DNA of 62,202 bases from Pseudomonadota bacterium (GTDB lineage Bacteria > Pseudomonadota > Gammaproteobacteria > SURF-13). Positions 9,584 to 18,306 of the stretch are shown here, piece after piece (the first letter of the stretch is position 1; every line of letters begins with the position of its first letter). The notes beneath the pieces were generated by a model. The model did no database searches. It saw nothing but the letters and a program-made list of their open reading frames with translations, and had not been told where the DNA came from. The DNA lies in the NCBI GenBank assembly GCA_027624315.1, contig JAQBXX010000001.1, positions 1 to 62,202 of the forward strand, given 5' to 3'. A program made the translations under genes and the position numbers.

Positions 9584-10762
9584 TTACAGCGAGCCGTAGG
9601 AATGCAGGCCCGATAAAAACATATTCACGCCGAGAAAGGCGAACAGGGTGACGAATAATCCGGCCACTGCCCACCACGCCATCGGGCGTCCGCGCCAGCC
9701 TTTGGAAAAGCGCATGTGCAGCCATGCGGCGTAGTTGAGCAGCACGATCAGCGCCCAGGTTTCCTTCGGATCCCACGACCAGTAGCCGCCCCACGCCTCC
9801 GCCGCCCACAGCGCGCCAAGCACGGTGGCGACGGTGAAAAATCCGAAACCGAAGGTGATCGCTTTGTACATCACATCATCCAGCACGTCGAGCGCTGGCA
9901 TGCGTGTGGCAAAGAGGCCCTGCGGGTTCATGCGCCCGGCGCGCTCGCGCAACAGATACGCGACGCCGACCATCGCCGCGATCGAGAATGAGCCGTAGCC
10001 GATGAAGTTTGCCGGCACGTGGATTTTCATCCAGTAGCTTTTCAGCGCAGGCACCAGCGGCGCAATGCCGCTCGCGCCACGATCGAAGGTGTACCAGAGC
10101 ACGAAGCCCACCGCGGCACTGATGATGAGCAGCACAAAACCGCCCAGCGCGCGCGTCTGGTAGCGGCCTTCGTAATAGAGATACAGCAGCGCGGTAATGA
10201 CGGAAAACAGAACAAACACTTCATACAGGTTGCTGACGGGGATGTGGCCATAATCGACATGAATGAGATAGGACTCGCGCCAGCGCACCAGCATGCCGGT
10301 GAGACCCATCGCCGCCGCCGACCAGGTGAATGCGGAAGCCACGTGGCCCGCGAAATCGGAGCGCAGAAACAGCGCGCCGAAATAAGTGACGGTGGCCATC
10401 ACGAACAGCACGCTCATCCACATGATTGCGGATTGACTGGAAATCAGAAACTTGAGTAGGAAACTGGTCTGCGCCGCATCCAGACTTGCGCCATAGATCC
10501 ACACCGCCGACAGGCTGAGCAACGCAACCGCGAGCAGCATCGCGCGCACTGCCTTCCAGTGCCAGCCCTGCGCGATCACCGCAGGCGCCACGCCGCTGAG
10601 AATGATGATTTCGTAGACATCCATCACCGCGCCGTAGCGGTATAGCACATAGCCCGCGCCGGCGAGCACCAGCGCGGCGAACAACCAGTCGAAGCCCGAC
10701 AGCGCGCCGAAAAACGGGCGCTTGTCGAAGCCTTTCACCATGCTATCGCGTGTAACGGCCAT
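9584..10762 (-). CDS. ccsB: Cytochrome c biogenesis protein CcsB (heme handling, System II)
   Basis: 392 aa polytopic membrane protein with about eight to nine membrane segments. The tryptophan-rich heme-binding WWD motif is present as WGGYWSWDPKETW, flanked by conserved His in HVPANFIGYGSF and AAWLHMRF. With ResB it carries heme across the inner membrane and ligates it to apocytochromes c. Ribosome site AGGAG lies eight bases before the ATG. It follows resB on the same strand, but a 168-bp MITE separates them. Confidence 0.92.
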   Translation of the reverse strand: MAVTRDSMVKGFDKRPFFGALSGFDWLFAALVLAGAGYVLYRYGAVMDVYEIIILSGVAPAVIAQGWHWKAVRAMLLAVALLSLSAVWIYGASLDAAQTSFLLKFLISSQSAIMWMSVLFVMATVTYFGALFLRSDFAGHVASAFTWSAAAMGLTGMLVRWRESYLIHVDYGHIPVSNLYEVFVLFSVITALLYLYYEGRYQTRALGGFVLLIISAAVGFVLWYTFDRGASGIAPLVPALKSYWMKIHVPANFIGYGSFSIAAMVGVAYLLRERAGRMNPQGLFATRMPALDVLDDVMYKAITFGFGFFTVATVLGALWAAEAWGGYWSWDPKETWALIVLLNYAAWLHMRFSKGWRGRPMAWWAVAGLFVTLFAFLGVNMFLSGLHSYGSL

Positions 10763-10782
10763 ATCCCGATCTCCTGATTTAG

Positions 10783-10972
10783 TGCTGCTATGTCACTACT
10801 GTCCGGTTAAATTGAAAATTGCCGATTTTAAGCATGCACCTGTTGATCCATAAGAGCCACAAAATGATGAGCGATTTCAAATCGGCACCAAATTATTTAC
10901 GCTACAATCCGCACTATTGTTGGGCTGTCGGCTGCAAATATGCAATTTAACCGGACACTACTGCTGCTATGT
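10783..10972. mobile_element. Non-autonomous MITE with 11-bp target duplication inside the resB-ccsB operon
   Basis: Perfect 15-base terminal inverted repeats TGTCCGGTTAAATTG (10800-10814) and its complement (10943-10957) bound an AT-rich interior. The element, about 10794-10961, is flanked by an exact direct repeat TGCTGCTATGT (10783-10793 and 10962-10972). An 11-bp duplication with such ends is typical of IS4-family transposition. No transposase is present, so it must have moved in trans. The interior contains no ORF of note. Confidence 0.85.
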
Positions 10973-10975
10973 ATA

Positions 10976-12958
10976 TCATAAAGCCCTGAGCCGCGCCTCC
11001 AGCCCCGTGTGCAACTCTGCAAAGTCCTTGGCGAAACCGAGTGAGTCACGGTTGGTGCTGCCCGCAAACACGACACGGGTCATGCCGCCCTCCTGCCGCA
11101 ACAAGGCCCACACGCGCCGCTGTGGCAGATAAAACATGATGAACACACCCATGATCAGCAGACCAAAGCCTGTATACACGATGCTCTTGCCTGGCGCGTG
11201 CGTGACCTGCAAGACGGCGGCCTCGATGTGCTGAAAATCCGCCAGTTGCAGGAACCAGGGTGAGCCATAATCACGCAGCACTCCGAGTGCATTCACCGCA
11301 TCATCGAAGAATCGGCTGTGATCCGCCTGGGTGATGCTGCCGCCCTCACCGGCGGCCGCGCCATCGTACAGTTCACGCAGCGTCTGGTGCAGGAATTCGA
11401 CATAAAGCCGTGCCGTCTCTGCGCGCTGCTCCTGCGGAAGGCTCTGCTGGACAAACTCCGTCACGGTTTCAAATCCGCCTGCATTGAACTGTGCCAGCAG
11501 CTTCTCGAGCAGCGCTGTCAACGCCTGCTGCATGCGCGGATCTGGCGCCAGGCCTGCGGTCATTGGCTCCTGTACAGTTTTTTGCACAGCCATCCGCACT
11601 TTTTGCGCATCGAGCAGCGCGGCACGAAAACGCATGAAGCGCCCGATACCGCCTGCTGTGTCCACCGGGATACGCAGGTAAGTGAACTCCGCATCGGGAT
11701 TGTCGCGCACACCACTCACCAGGTACCAGCGCCCCTCGTGCTCCTGCGGCTGCATGTAGTTTTCATACTCAAGCGCAACGCCGCTTTCATCACGCAACTT
11801 GAAGGTAAAGTTGGGGCCGATATCCTGAAACTGCTTGCCCGAACCTGCGGGTGCCGGCTTGACGTTATACAAACGGAAATCCCCAAACTCGATCGTGCGC
11901 GGCCCGCTCGCACCGGCGAGCTTCAGACTCTTGCCGACCTCGCCCTGCAGCGTTTGCACGGGGGCTGCACCGGCCAGCGGCCAGGCCTGCAACTTCAGCT
12001 TCGAACCACCGTCGCTGAAGCTGACGATATAGATCGCGTAGCCCTTGTAGAACCAGGGGTGATTGACCGAGATCGTCTGCTTCTGCGGCACCTGCCCCTC
12101 CCCGTCGTAAATCACCAGATCGCTCTCGAATGATTTGGGCTGGCCGTTGTCATACTGTTCAATGCGAAAGTCCGCCACCTTCACCTGGAAGGGCAATTCC
12201 TGCAGCAGGATACCGTCGCGCAACTTGAGGCCGACGTAGTTCACCGTGGCCCCCTCGGGGATGGTGACCAGACCACGGAACGAAGCGGTGTCCGCCGACA
12301 GCCGGCTGATCGCTGGCACCTCCGTCGAAGGAAGCTGGCGTGTCTCCACGCGCACCTTGCCGGTGAGCTCGGCGAACTTGAGCGGCAGATTGCCGTCCAG
12401 CAGCGCGCCCACACACACCACCACCACGCCGATGTGCGTACCGAGATAACCCAGGCGATTGGCGGCGCCCTTCATCGCGGCCACCACCGTATGATCGTCG
12501 TGCTGCTTCACGCGCAGACGGTAGCCGTATGAAAGGAGGTGACGCATCACCACCTCGCGCAACACATCGGGGGTGTGCGCAAAGCTCCATTCCGCCTTGT
12601 TGTGGAATGCACGCAACGAGCGCTCGGCAGTATCTTCGCGGTACGCACGCATGTCGCGCAGCATCCTCGGCCCGTTGCGATATACGCACACGCTGGTGGA
12701 AGTAATCAAAAAGGTCATGATGACCAGAAACCAGGCGGCACTGTAGACATCGTACAGGCCGAGCGATTTATAAACCTCGAACCAGAATGGCCCGAACTCG
12801 AGGATGTAATTCTGGTATGGCTCGTTTTGCTTGAGGATGGTGCCGATCACCGAAGAGAACGCCACCGCCACCAGCAGCGTGATGGCAAGGTTCATCGAAC
12901 CCAGGAATTCGAGCAGAATCGCACCCGCAGTGCGTCGGGGTCTGGCAGGCGTAGTCAT
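10976..12958 (-). CDS. resB: Cytochrome c biogenesis protein ResB (Ccs1)
   Basis: 660 aa. Three N-terminal membrane segments (LAITLLVAVAFSSVIGTIL, FLVIMTFLITSTSVCVY, THIGVVVVCVGALLD), a large periplasmic domain (about 190-590) and a final membrane segment (YTGFGLLIMGVFIMFYLPQRRVW) give the ResB/Ccs1 layout. It keeps apocytochrome c thiols available and works with CcsB in heme attachment. It starts at ATG 12958, downstream of a strong minus-strand terminator at 13034-13072, so it has its own promoter. Its stop lies three bases from the target duplication of the MITE. Confidence 0.92.
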   Translation of the reverse strand: MTTPARPRRTAGAILLEFLGSMNLAITLLVAVAFSSVIGTILKQNEPYQNYILEFGPFWFEVYKSLGLYDVYSAAWFLVIMTFLITSTSVCVYRNGPRMLRDMRAYREDTAERSLRAFHNKAEWSFAHTPDVLREVVMRHLLSYGYRLRVKQHDDHTVVAAMKGAANRLGYLGTHIGVVVVCVGALLDGNLPLKFAELTGKVRVETRQLPSTEVPAISRLSADTASFRGLVTIPEGATVNYVGLKLRDGILLQELPFQVKVADFRIEQYDNGQPKSFESDLVIYDGEGQVPQKQTISVNHPWFYKGYAIYIVSFSDGGSKLKLQAWPLAGAAPVQTLQGEVGKSLKLAGASGPRTIEFGDFRLYNVKPAPAGSGKQFQDIGPNFTFKLRDESGVALEYENYMQPQEHEGRWYLVSGVRDNPDAEFTYLRIPVDTAGGIGRFMRFRAALLDAQKVRMAVQKTVQEPMTAGLAPDPRMQQALTALLEKLLAQFNAGGFETVTEFVQQSLPQEQRAETARLYVEFLHQTLRELYDGAAAGEGGSITQADHSRFFDDAVNALGVLRDYGSPWFLQLADFQHIEAAVLQVTHAPGKSIVYTGFGLLIMGVFIMFYLPQRRVWALLRQEGGMTRVVFAGSTNRDSLGFAKDFAELHTGLEARLRAL

Positions 12959-13033
12959 GGCTGGGGCAAGAGTTTGGGTGGCTTAAGTGGGTGTGGCGTG
13001 CGCGGCATTATACGGCATTATCAGGTATCAGCC

Positions 13034-13072
13034 AAAAAAAGCCCTGGTTCTAGGGGGGGGAAGAACCAGGGC
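13034..13072 (-). terminator. Rho-independent terminator downstream of polA
   Basis: On the minus strand an 11-bp perfect stem (GCCCTGGTTCT with AGAACCAGGGC) and a 10-base loop are followed by seven T. It stands about 245 bases after the polA stop and 76 bases before the resB start. Confidence 0.85.
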
Positions 13073-13185
13073 AAGCGTCACCCGGCTTGTGCCGGGCTAA
13101 GGAGACCCGTTCAGGGAGGGAACGGGGAGCGCAATTGCTTGCGCTCTGAATTATGAGACTGGACGTGCCGGGAAAAGTTCATCTG
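13034..13185 (-). ncRNA. Candidate small RNA downstream of polA (stem-loop array plus terminator)
   Basis: Reading the minus strand, three compact hairpins (GAGCGCAAGCAATTGCGCTC; CCCGTTC...GAACGGG; GCCCGGCACAAGCCGGGT) lead into the strong terminator. A weak promoter (TTCAAG, 17 bases, TATATC) sits just upstream, near 13232-13204. In enterobacteria Spot 42 (spf), and in Pseudomonas ErsA, lie next to polA, so the position is suggestive. No sequence homology to either could be tested. An alternative is that this is only the structured 3' UTR of polA. Confidence 0.4.
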
Positions 13186-13186
13186 A

Positions 13187-13315
13187 CGGCAGAGAAAAGA
13201 GAAAAGATATAAGAGCAAAGAAAATACTCTTGAAATCAATGGTATAAGCCGGAGTCCGGTTATCTGTACCGCGGTTTCTCTCTTTATCTCTTGCCTCTTT
13301 TCTCTTTTCTCTGCC
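13187..13315. repeat. Polypurine inverted-repeat element (GGCAGAGAAAAG family), copy 1
   Basis: Near-perfect inverted ends of about 19 bases (GGCAGAGAAAAGAGAAAAG at 13188 onward, complement ending at 13314) enclose about 90 bp. The inner strip TCTCTTGCCTCTTTTCTCT recurs at 17221-17338 and 22668-22706. It sits between the polA stop and the candidate sRNA. Confidence 0.65.
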
Positions 13316-13316
13316 C

Positions 13317-15929
13317 TCAATGGGCCTCGTCCCAGTTGGCGCCCGTGCCGACATCCACCACCAGCGGGACTGACAAGCGCATTACCTCGGTCATGTGGGT
13401 GCGGATCGTCTCGGCGGCAGTGTCCACTACGCCTTCGGCCACCTCGAACACCAGCTCATCGTGTACCTGCATGACCATGCGCGCATCTGTTCCGCCCGCC
13501 GCGAGCCAAGCGTCGATGCGCAGCATGGCGAGCTTGATGATGTCGGCGGCGCTGCCCTGCATCGGCGCGTTGATGGCGGTGCGCTCGGCGTACTGGCGGC
13601 GGTTCATGTTGCGGGCGTTGATCTCGGGCAGATACAGGCGTCGCCCGAACAGGGTCTCCACAAAACCGTCCGTGTGCGCCTGCGCGCGCGTGGTATCCAT
13701 GAACGTCTTCACGCCGGGGTAGCGCGCGAAATAACGCTCGATGTATTCCTGCGCCGCCGCGCGATCCACGCCAAGCTGGCGCGCGAGCCCGAACGCTGAC
13801 ATGCCGTAGATGAGCCCGAAGTTGATCGCCTTGGCCGCGCGCCGCTGCTCGGCGCTCACCTGTTCCAGAGGGATGCCCATGACTTCGGCGGCGGTGATTT
13901 TGTGAATGTCCTGCGCGCCGGTAAAGGCGCGCAGCAGTCCTGCGTCGCCCGACAGATGCGCCATGATGCGCAGCTCGATCTGCGAATAATCGGCGGCGAG
14001 GATTTTGTAGCCCGGCGGCGCTACGAACGCCTGGCGGATGCGGCGCCCTTCCTCGGTGCGGATGGGAATGTTTTGCAGATTGGGATCGCTCGACGACAGC
14101 CGCCCGGTCGCGGTCACGGCCTGATGGTAGCTGGTGTGTACGCGCCCGGTGGCGGGGTCGATCTGCTCCGGCAGGCGGTCGGTGTAGGTCGATTTCAGTT
14201 TGGAGAGCGCGCGGTGTTCGAGGATGAGACGCGGCAGTGGATAGTCGAGCGCGAGTTCCTGCAACACGTCTTCCGCCGTGGACGGCTGGCCCTTGGGCGT
14301 TTTTTTCAGCACCGGCAGATTCAGCTTGCCGTAGAGGATGTCCTGAATCTGCAACGGCGAGCCGAGGTTGAACGGTTGCCCCGCGCTGGCATGGGCGGCC
14401 TGCTCAAGCTCGCCCAGACGCGCGCCCAGTTCCGCGCTCTGCTTATGCAGCAGGGCGGCGTCCACGCGCACGCCGGTGCGCTCGATGCGCGACAGCACCG
14501 GCACCAGCGGCAACTCGATGTCGTCGTACAGTTTTTGCACACCGCCCGTGCGTTGAAGCTGCGGCGCGAGGGTTGCGTGCAGGCGTACACTCATCTGCAC
14601 GCAAGCAGCGGCGTCCGGCGGCGTCATGGTTTCAGACAGATAGTGCCCCGCCAGCGCGGGCAAATCATGGTGTGTGGCAACGCTGTTCAGCACGTAGGAT
14701 TCCAGCATCACATCAAAACGCAATCCGGCGAGCGCGATGCCGTGCCGCGCCAGCACGTTCATGCTGAACTTGAGATCGTGGCCGAGCTTGGGAATGCGCG
14801 CATCTTCGAGCGTGGGGCGCAGCGCTTCAAGCAGTGCGTGCGGCACATAGGCGGTCTCCGTACCTGCGTGCAAGGCGAGCCCGGTGAGTGTGGCCTGCAT
14901 GTAGTCCGTGCCTGTGGTTTCGACGGCCAGCGCAAGTGGTACGCCTGACGCGAGCGCGCCGAGCCAGTCGTGCACCAGCGCTGCGCTCTCCAGCAGGACG
15001 GCGGCCTGCAGAAAAATCGAAGGCGGCGCTGGTGTGGGTGCGGCCACAGGCGGCGGCGCGTCATTTTTCGCAGGCGTCAGCCGCTCCAGCCAGGTCTTGA
15101 ATTCCAGCCGCGCGTACCACTCGCGCAGCGCCGCCACGTCCGGCGCGCGGCGCACGAGGTCGCGCGGGCCGTGTGGCAGCGGCACGTCCTGTTTCAGCGT
15201 GAGCAGCGCACGCGCCAGCGGCAGTTGCGCAAGGCTCGCGCGCAGGCTCTCGCCCACCTTGCCGCCGACCTCATCCGCATGCGCCACCAGATTGTCGAGT
15301 GTGCCGTACTGCGTGAGCCATTTGACGGCGGTGACGGGGCCGGCCTTGGGCACGCCAGGCACGTTGTCCGAGGTGTCGCCCACCAGCGCGAGGTAATCGA
15401 TGATGCGTTCCGGCGGCACGCCGAACTTGGCGATCACACCGGCGCGGTCGAGGCGCTGGTTGCTCATCGTGTTCACCAGCGTGACGTGGCCGTCCACGAG
15501 TTGCGCGAGATCCTTGTCCGAGCTTGCGATCAGCGTCGGTATGCCCTCTGCGGTAGCCTGCACCGCCAGGGTGGCGATCACGTCGTCGGCCTCGACATCA
15601 TCCACCATCAGCAGCGGCAATCCCAATGCATGTATAATGGCGTGCAGCGGTGCGATCTGTTCGCTGAGATCGTCCGGCATGGAGGGGCGCTGCGCCTTGT
15701 AGGCGGCGAAGAGATCGTCGCGGAAGGTCTTGCCCTTGGCATCGAACACTACGGCCACATACTGCGGGCTCACCTCTTCCAGCAGTTTGCGCACCATGTT
15801 GATGACGCCATACACCGCGCCCGTCGGCTCGCCGCGCGCGTTCTTGAGATCGGCATCGTGCATAGCGTGAAACGCGCGGTAGAGATAGGACGAACCGTCG
15901 ATCAGCAACAAGAGGCTGTTTTTTGTCAT
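13317..15929 (-). CDS. polA: DNA polymerase I
   Basis: 870 aa from ATG 15929 (MTKNSLLLLIDGSSYLYRAF); longer in-frame starts would run into the divergent gene at 15961. Residues 1-285 are the 5' nuclease (ASSDKDLAQLV, LVGDTSDNVPGVPKAG). Residues about 310-460 are the 3'-5' exonuclease fold. Residues about 470-870 are the polymerase with motif A DYSQIELRIMAH, the O-helix RRAAKAINFGLIYG and motif C MQVHDELVFE. The exonuclease metal ligands are not conserved: motif I reads ALAVETT (Asp lost), motif II LGHDLKFSMN (Asp lost), and the motif III segment is shortened with no matching Asp. It is therefore probably proofreading-deficient, like Taq Pol I. It fills Okazaki and repair gaps. Confidence 0.96.
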   Translation of the reverse strand: MTKNSLLLLIDGSSYLYRAFHAMHDADLKNARGEPTGAVYGVINMVRKLLEEVSPQYVAVVFDAKGKTFRDDLFAAYKAQRPSMPDDLSEQIAPLHAIIHALGLPLLMVDDVEADDVIATLAVQATAEGIPTLIASSDKDLAQLVDGHVTLVNTMSNQRLDRAGVIAKFGVPPERIIDYLALVGDTSDNVPGVPKAGPVTAVKWLTQYGTLDNLVAHADEVGGKVGESLRASLAQLPLARALLTLKQDVPLPHGPRDLVRRAPDVAALREWYARLEFKTWLERLTPAKNDAPPPVAAPTPAPPSIFLQAAVLLESAALVHDWLGALASGVPLALAVETTGTDYMQATLTGLALHAGTETAYVPHALLEALRPTLEDARIPKLGHDLKFSMNVLARHGIALAGLRFDVMLESYVLNSVATHHDLPALAGHYLSETMTPPDAAACVQMSVRLHATLAPQLQRTGGVQKLYDDIELPLVPVLSRIERTGVRVDAALLHKQSAELGARLGELEQAAHASAGQPFNLGSPLQIQDILYGKLNLPVLKKTPKGQPSTAEDVLQELALDYPLPRLILEHRALSKLKSTYTDRLPEQIDPATGRVHTSYHQAVTATGRLSSSDPNLQNIPIRTEEGRRIRQAFVAPPGYKILAADYSQIELRIMAHLSGDAGLLRAFTGAQDIHKITAAEVMGIPLEQVSAEQRRAAKAINFGLIYGMSAFGLARQLGVDRAAAQEYIERYFARYPGVKTFMDTTRAQAHTDGFVETLFGRRLYLPEINARNMNRRQYAERTAINAPMQGSAADIIKLAMLRIDAWLAAGGTDARMVMQVHDELVFEVAEGVVDTAAETIRTHMTEVMRLSVPLVVDVGTGANWDEAH

Positions 15930-15960
15930 GCTGCGCCTGAGGCATTGAGAACTTGTCATT

Positions 15961-16671
15961 ATGACTGAACAACGCAAAACTGCCCACCGCCCCATCGACG
16001 ACAAGTCGCTGTCGCGCGAGTCGTGGAAAATCTTCCAGATCATGGCCGAGTTCATCGAGGGCTTCGAGCGGCTGTCGCAGATCAAGCCTTCGGTGAGCAT
16101 CTTCGGCTCGGCGCGCACCGCGCCGGGGCACCCCTATTACCGGATGGGCGAAGAAGTCGCACGCGCGTTGTCCGATGCGGGCTTCTCCATCATTAGCGGC
16201 GGCGGGCCGGGCCTGATGGAGGCGGTGAACAAGGGCGCGCTCGCGGGCAAGTCGCCCAGCGTGGGGCTCAACATCATGCTGCCGCACGAACAGTCCAGCA
16301 ACGCCTATCAGGACATCTCCATCAACTTCCACCATTTCTTTTCGCGCAAGGTGATGTTCGTAAAATACGCCTCGGCCTACGTCATATTACCGGGCGGATT
16401 CGGCACCCTGGATGAGATGGCGGAAATTCTTACCCTGCTGCAAACACACAAAATCCGCCGCATCCCGGTAATTCTGATGCACGCGCCGTTCTGGACCGGA
16501 CTGCTCGACTGGTTCCGCAACACGCTGGTGCCGGAAGGCATGATTGACGCCGCTGATCTCGACCTGATTCAGGTACTGGACAAGCCGCACGAGGTGGTGG
16601 ATGCTATCTTCTGCCATTATGAATACCACGGCATGGACCCCGAAACCGAGGATCGGAGCATCCTGCTCTAA
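15961..16671 (+). CDS. LOG-family Rossmann protein (TIGR00730, nucleotide 5'-monophosphate phosphoribohydrolase type)
   Basis: 236 aa. The lysine-decarboxylase-like/LOG signature is complete: SIFGSARTAPGHPYY, then GGGPGLMEAVNKGA, then the catalytic PGGFGTLDEMAEILTLLQ. Characterised relatives hydrolyse cytokinin riboside or nucleoside monophosphates to base and ribose phosphate; the bacterial substrate is usually unknown. Only 31 bases separate its ATG from the divergent polA start, so the two promoters must overlap. It ends in an acidic tail (MDPETEDRSILL). Confidence 0.88.
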   Translation: MTEQRKTAHRPIDDKSLSRESWKIFQIMAEFIEGFERLSQIKPSVSIFGSARTAPGHPYYRMGEEVARALSDAGFSIISGGGPGLMEAVNKGALAGKSPSVGLNIMLPHEQSSNAYQDISINFHHFFSRKVMFVKYASAYVILPGGFGTLDEMAEILTLLQTHKIRRIPVILMHAPFWTGLLDWFRNTLVPEGMIDAADLDLIQVLDKPHEVVDAIFCHYEYHGMDPETEDRSILL

Positions 16672-16692
16672 CCGCAACGACTCTATAATGTA

Positions 16693-16833
16693 GGGCATCT
16701 CTAAAAATGATGGATTTTGCTTCAAGACAAGGCGCAGCGCAGGCGAGCAGCGCAGCATACACCCCAGTATGTGAGCAGCGGAGACAAGCTGCAACGCAGT
16801 ATTGGAGCAAAAGACGCATTTTTAGAGGTGCCC
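16693..16833. repeat. MITE-like element with GGGCACCTCTAAAAATG ends
   Basis: Terminal inverted repeats of 17 bases (16693-16709 and 16817-16833, 16 of 17 matching) bound a 141-bp unit. The right end lies three bases before the ribosome site of the DUF2782 gene, so the element now forms that gene's leader. The interior shares build with the element at 9444. Confidence 0.75.
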
Positions 16834-16848
16834 TTTAAGGACAATAAC

Positions 16849-17217
16849 ATGCGCGCTGCCATCCTGAAACGCACCCTGTTCACCTTTTCCCTCATCTTCT
16901 GTGCTGGCGCTTATGGCGCAGAAGCGCCCGCCACGCCGCCGCCAGCAGGCCTTGAGCCCGCACCGGAGCCGCCGTTGATTCCTGAGCAGGTGGAGAGTGG
17001 TCAGGCACTGGAGCCGGAGGTCACCATCACCCGGCGCGGCGCCGACACGGTGCAGGAATACCGCCTCAGCGGCCGCCTCTATATGGTGAAGATACTCCCT
17101 TCGAGCGGTGCGCCATACTATCTTATCGACACCGACGGCGACGGCCAGATGGAAACGCGGCAAAATGACGTGCGCACCAGCAAGGTACCCCAGTGGGTTC
17201 TGTTCAGTTGGGAATAA
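16849..17217 (+). CDS. DUF2782 periplasmic protein
   Basis: 122 aa from ATG 16849, with AAGGA eight bases upstream; the longer ORF reads through the repeat and is rejected. A signal peptide (LKRTLFTFSLIFCAGAYGAEA) is followed by a Pro-rich linker and the DUF2782 domain (VTITRRGADTVQEYRLSGRLYMVKILPSSGAPYYLIDTDGDGQ in outline), ending QWVLFSWE. Function unknown. The same gene stands between polA and thrB in Pseudomonas, which supports the call. Confidence 0.85.
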   Translation: MRAAILKRTLFTFSLIFCAGAYGAEAPATPPPAGLEPAPEPPLIPEQVESGQALEPEVTITRRGADTVQEYRLSGRLYMVKILPSSGAPYYLIDTDGDGQMETRQNDVRTSKVPQWVLFSWE

Positions 17218-17220
17218 CCT

Positions 17221-17338
17221 AAAGACAGAGAAAAGAGGCAAGAGAAAAGTTAAAAATACAGGAAACATTGAGCGGAAGGGAGGGTTTTAACTTTTCTCTT
17301 GCCTCTTGTATCTTTCCTCTGCTTTTCTCTGCCTTTAT
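17221..17338. repeat. Polypurine inverted-repeat element (GGCAGAGAAAAG family), copy 2
   Basis: The left half carries CAGAGAAAAGAGGCAAGAG and the right half the complement, ending TTTTCTCTGCC. The inner arms (AGAAAAGTTAAAA and TTTTAACTTTTCT) can pair to a long hairpin. It fills the DUF2782-thrB gap completely, so thrB begins a few bases after it and lacks an obvious ribosome site. Confidence 0.65.
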
Positions 17339-17343
17339 ACGCC

Positions 17344-18306
17344 ATGTCCGTCTACACGCGCATCGAGCAACGCGAGCTTGAGGAGTTTCTTGCAAACTAC
17401 TCTCTGGGCACGCTTGCCGGATTTTCCGGCATCAGCGCCGGCATCGAAAATACCAATTATTTCGTCACCACCACGCGCGGCAAATTCGTCCTCACCCTGT
17501 TTGAATCCACCCCCGCCGAACACCTGCCCTACTTTCTCGACCTGATGGCGTTCACTGCCGAACACGGCGTGCCGAGCGCGCATCCGCTGGCAGATAGCGC
17601 AGGGCACTATCTGCGCGTGCTGCAGGCGCGGCCGGCGGCACTGGTGCTGCGTCTGGAAGGGAGCAACGTGGAGCAACCGAATACCACGCAGTGCGCCGCG
17701 GTGGGTGATGCACTCGGCCATCTGCACACGGTGGGGCAGGCGTTTACAGGTCAGCGGGAAAACGACCGCGGCCCGCGTTGGCGAGAGATCATCGCCGCCA
17801 AGGTGCTGTCGCACCTCAATGACGAAGATGCCGCCCTGCTGCGCGACGAGATGGACTTTCAGGCACGCCATGCCGCCGTCGACGCGCCGCGCGGCGTGAT
17901 CCACGCCGACCTGTTCCGTGACAACGTGCTGTTTGTGGGCGACACGCTCACCGGCATGCTTGATTTTTATTATGCCTGCAACGATCTCCTGCTCTACGAT
18001 CTCGCAGTAACGGTCAACGACTGGTGCAGCCGCGAAGACGGCGCGCTCGACGCTGCGAAACTCAGCGCCCTGTTGGCCGCCTATCTCGGCCAGCGTCCGC
18101 TCCGGAGTGGGGAAGCCGCAGCGTGGCCGGTGATGTCGCGGGCGGCGGCGCTGCGCTTCTGGTTGTCGCGCCTGCAGGACTTGCACTTTCCGCGCAAGGG
18201 GGAAATAACGCACATCAAGAACCCCGATGTGTTCAAGCGCATTCTGTGCGCGCGGCGCGCGGCCGGCGCAGATCTGGTCAGACCGTTGACCAGCTTGTCT
18301 GCTTGA
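17344..18306 (+). CDS. thrB: Homoserine kinase (APH-fold ThrB, type II)
   Basis: 320 aa from ATG 17344 (MSVYTRIEQRELEEFLANY); the earlier start at 17299 reads the repeat element. Phosphorylates L-homoserine on the path to threonine. The aminoglycoside-phosphotransferase fold is clear: GISAGIENTNYFVTT (nucleotide loop), catalytic loop GVIHADLFRDNVLF and metal-binding GMLDFYYACNDLLLYDLA. This type is unrelated to the GHMP-type ThrB of E. coli and is standard in Pseudomonas relatives. Its 3' end overlaps the convergent GGDEF/EAL gene by 29 bases. Confidence 0.94.
   Translation: MSVYTRIEQRELEEFLANYSLGTLAGFSGISAGIENTNYFVTTTRGKFVLTLFESTPAEHLPYFLDLMAFTAEHGVPSAHPLADSAGHYLRVLQARPAALVLRLEGSNVEQPNTTQCAAVGDALGHLHTVGQAFTGQRENDRGPRWREIIAAKVLSHLNDEDAALLRDEMDFQARHAAVDAPRGVIHADLFRDNVLFVGDTLTGMLDFYYACNDLLLYDLAVTVNDWCSREDGALDAAKLSALLAAYLGQRPLRSGEAAAWPVMSRAAALRFWLSRLQDLHFPRKGEITHIKNPDVFKRILCARRAAGADLVRPLTSLSA

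Noticed and set aside
16717-16848. N-terminal extension of the DUF2782 protein
   Set aside because: These codons come from the repeat element and precede a clear signal peptide with its own ribosome site at 16837-16841.
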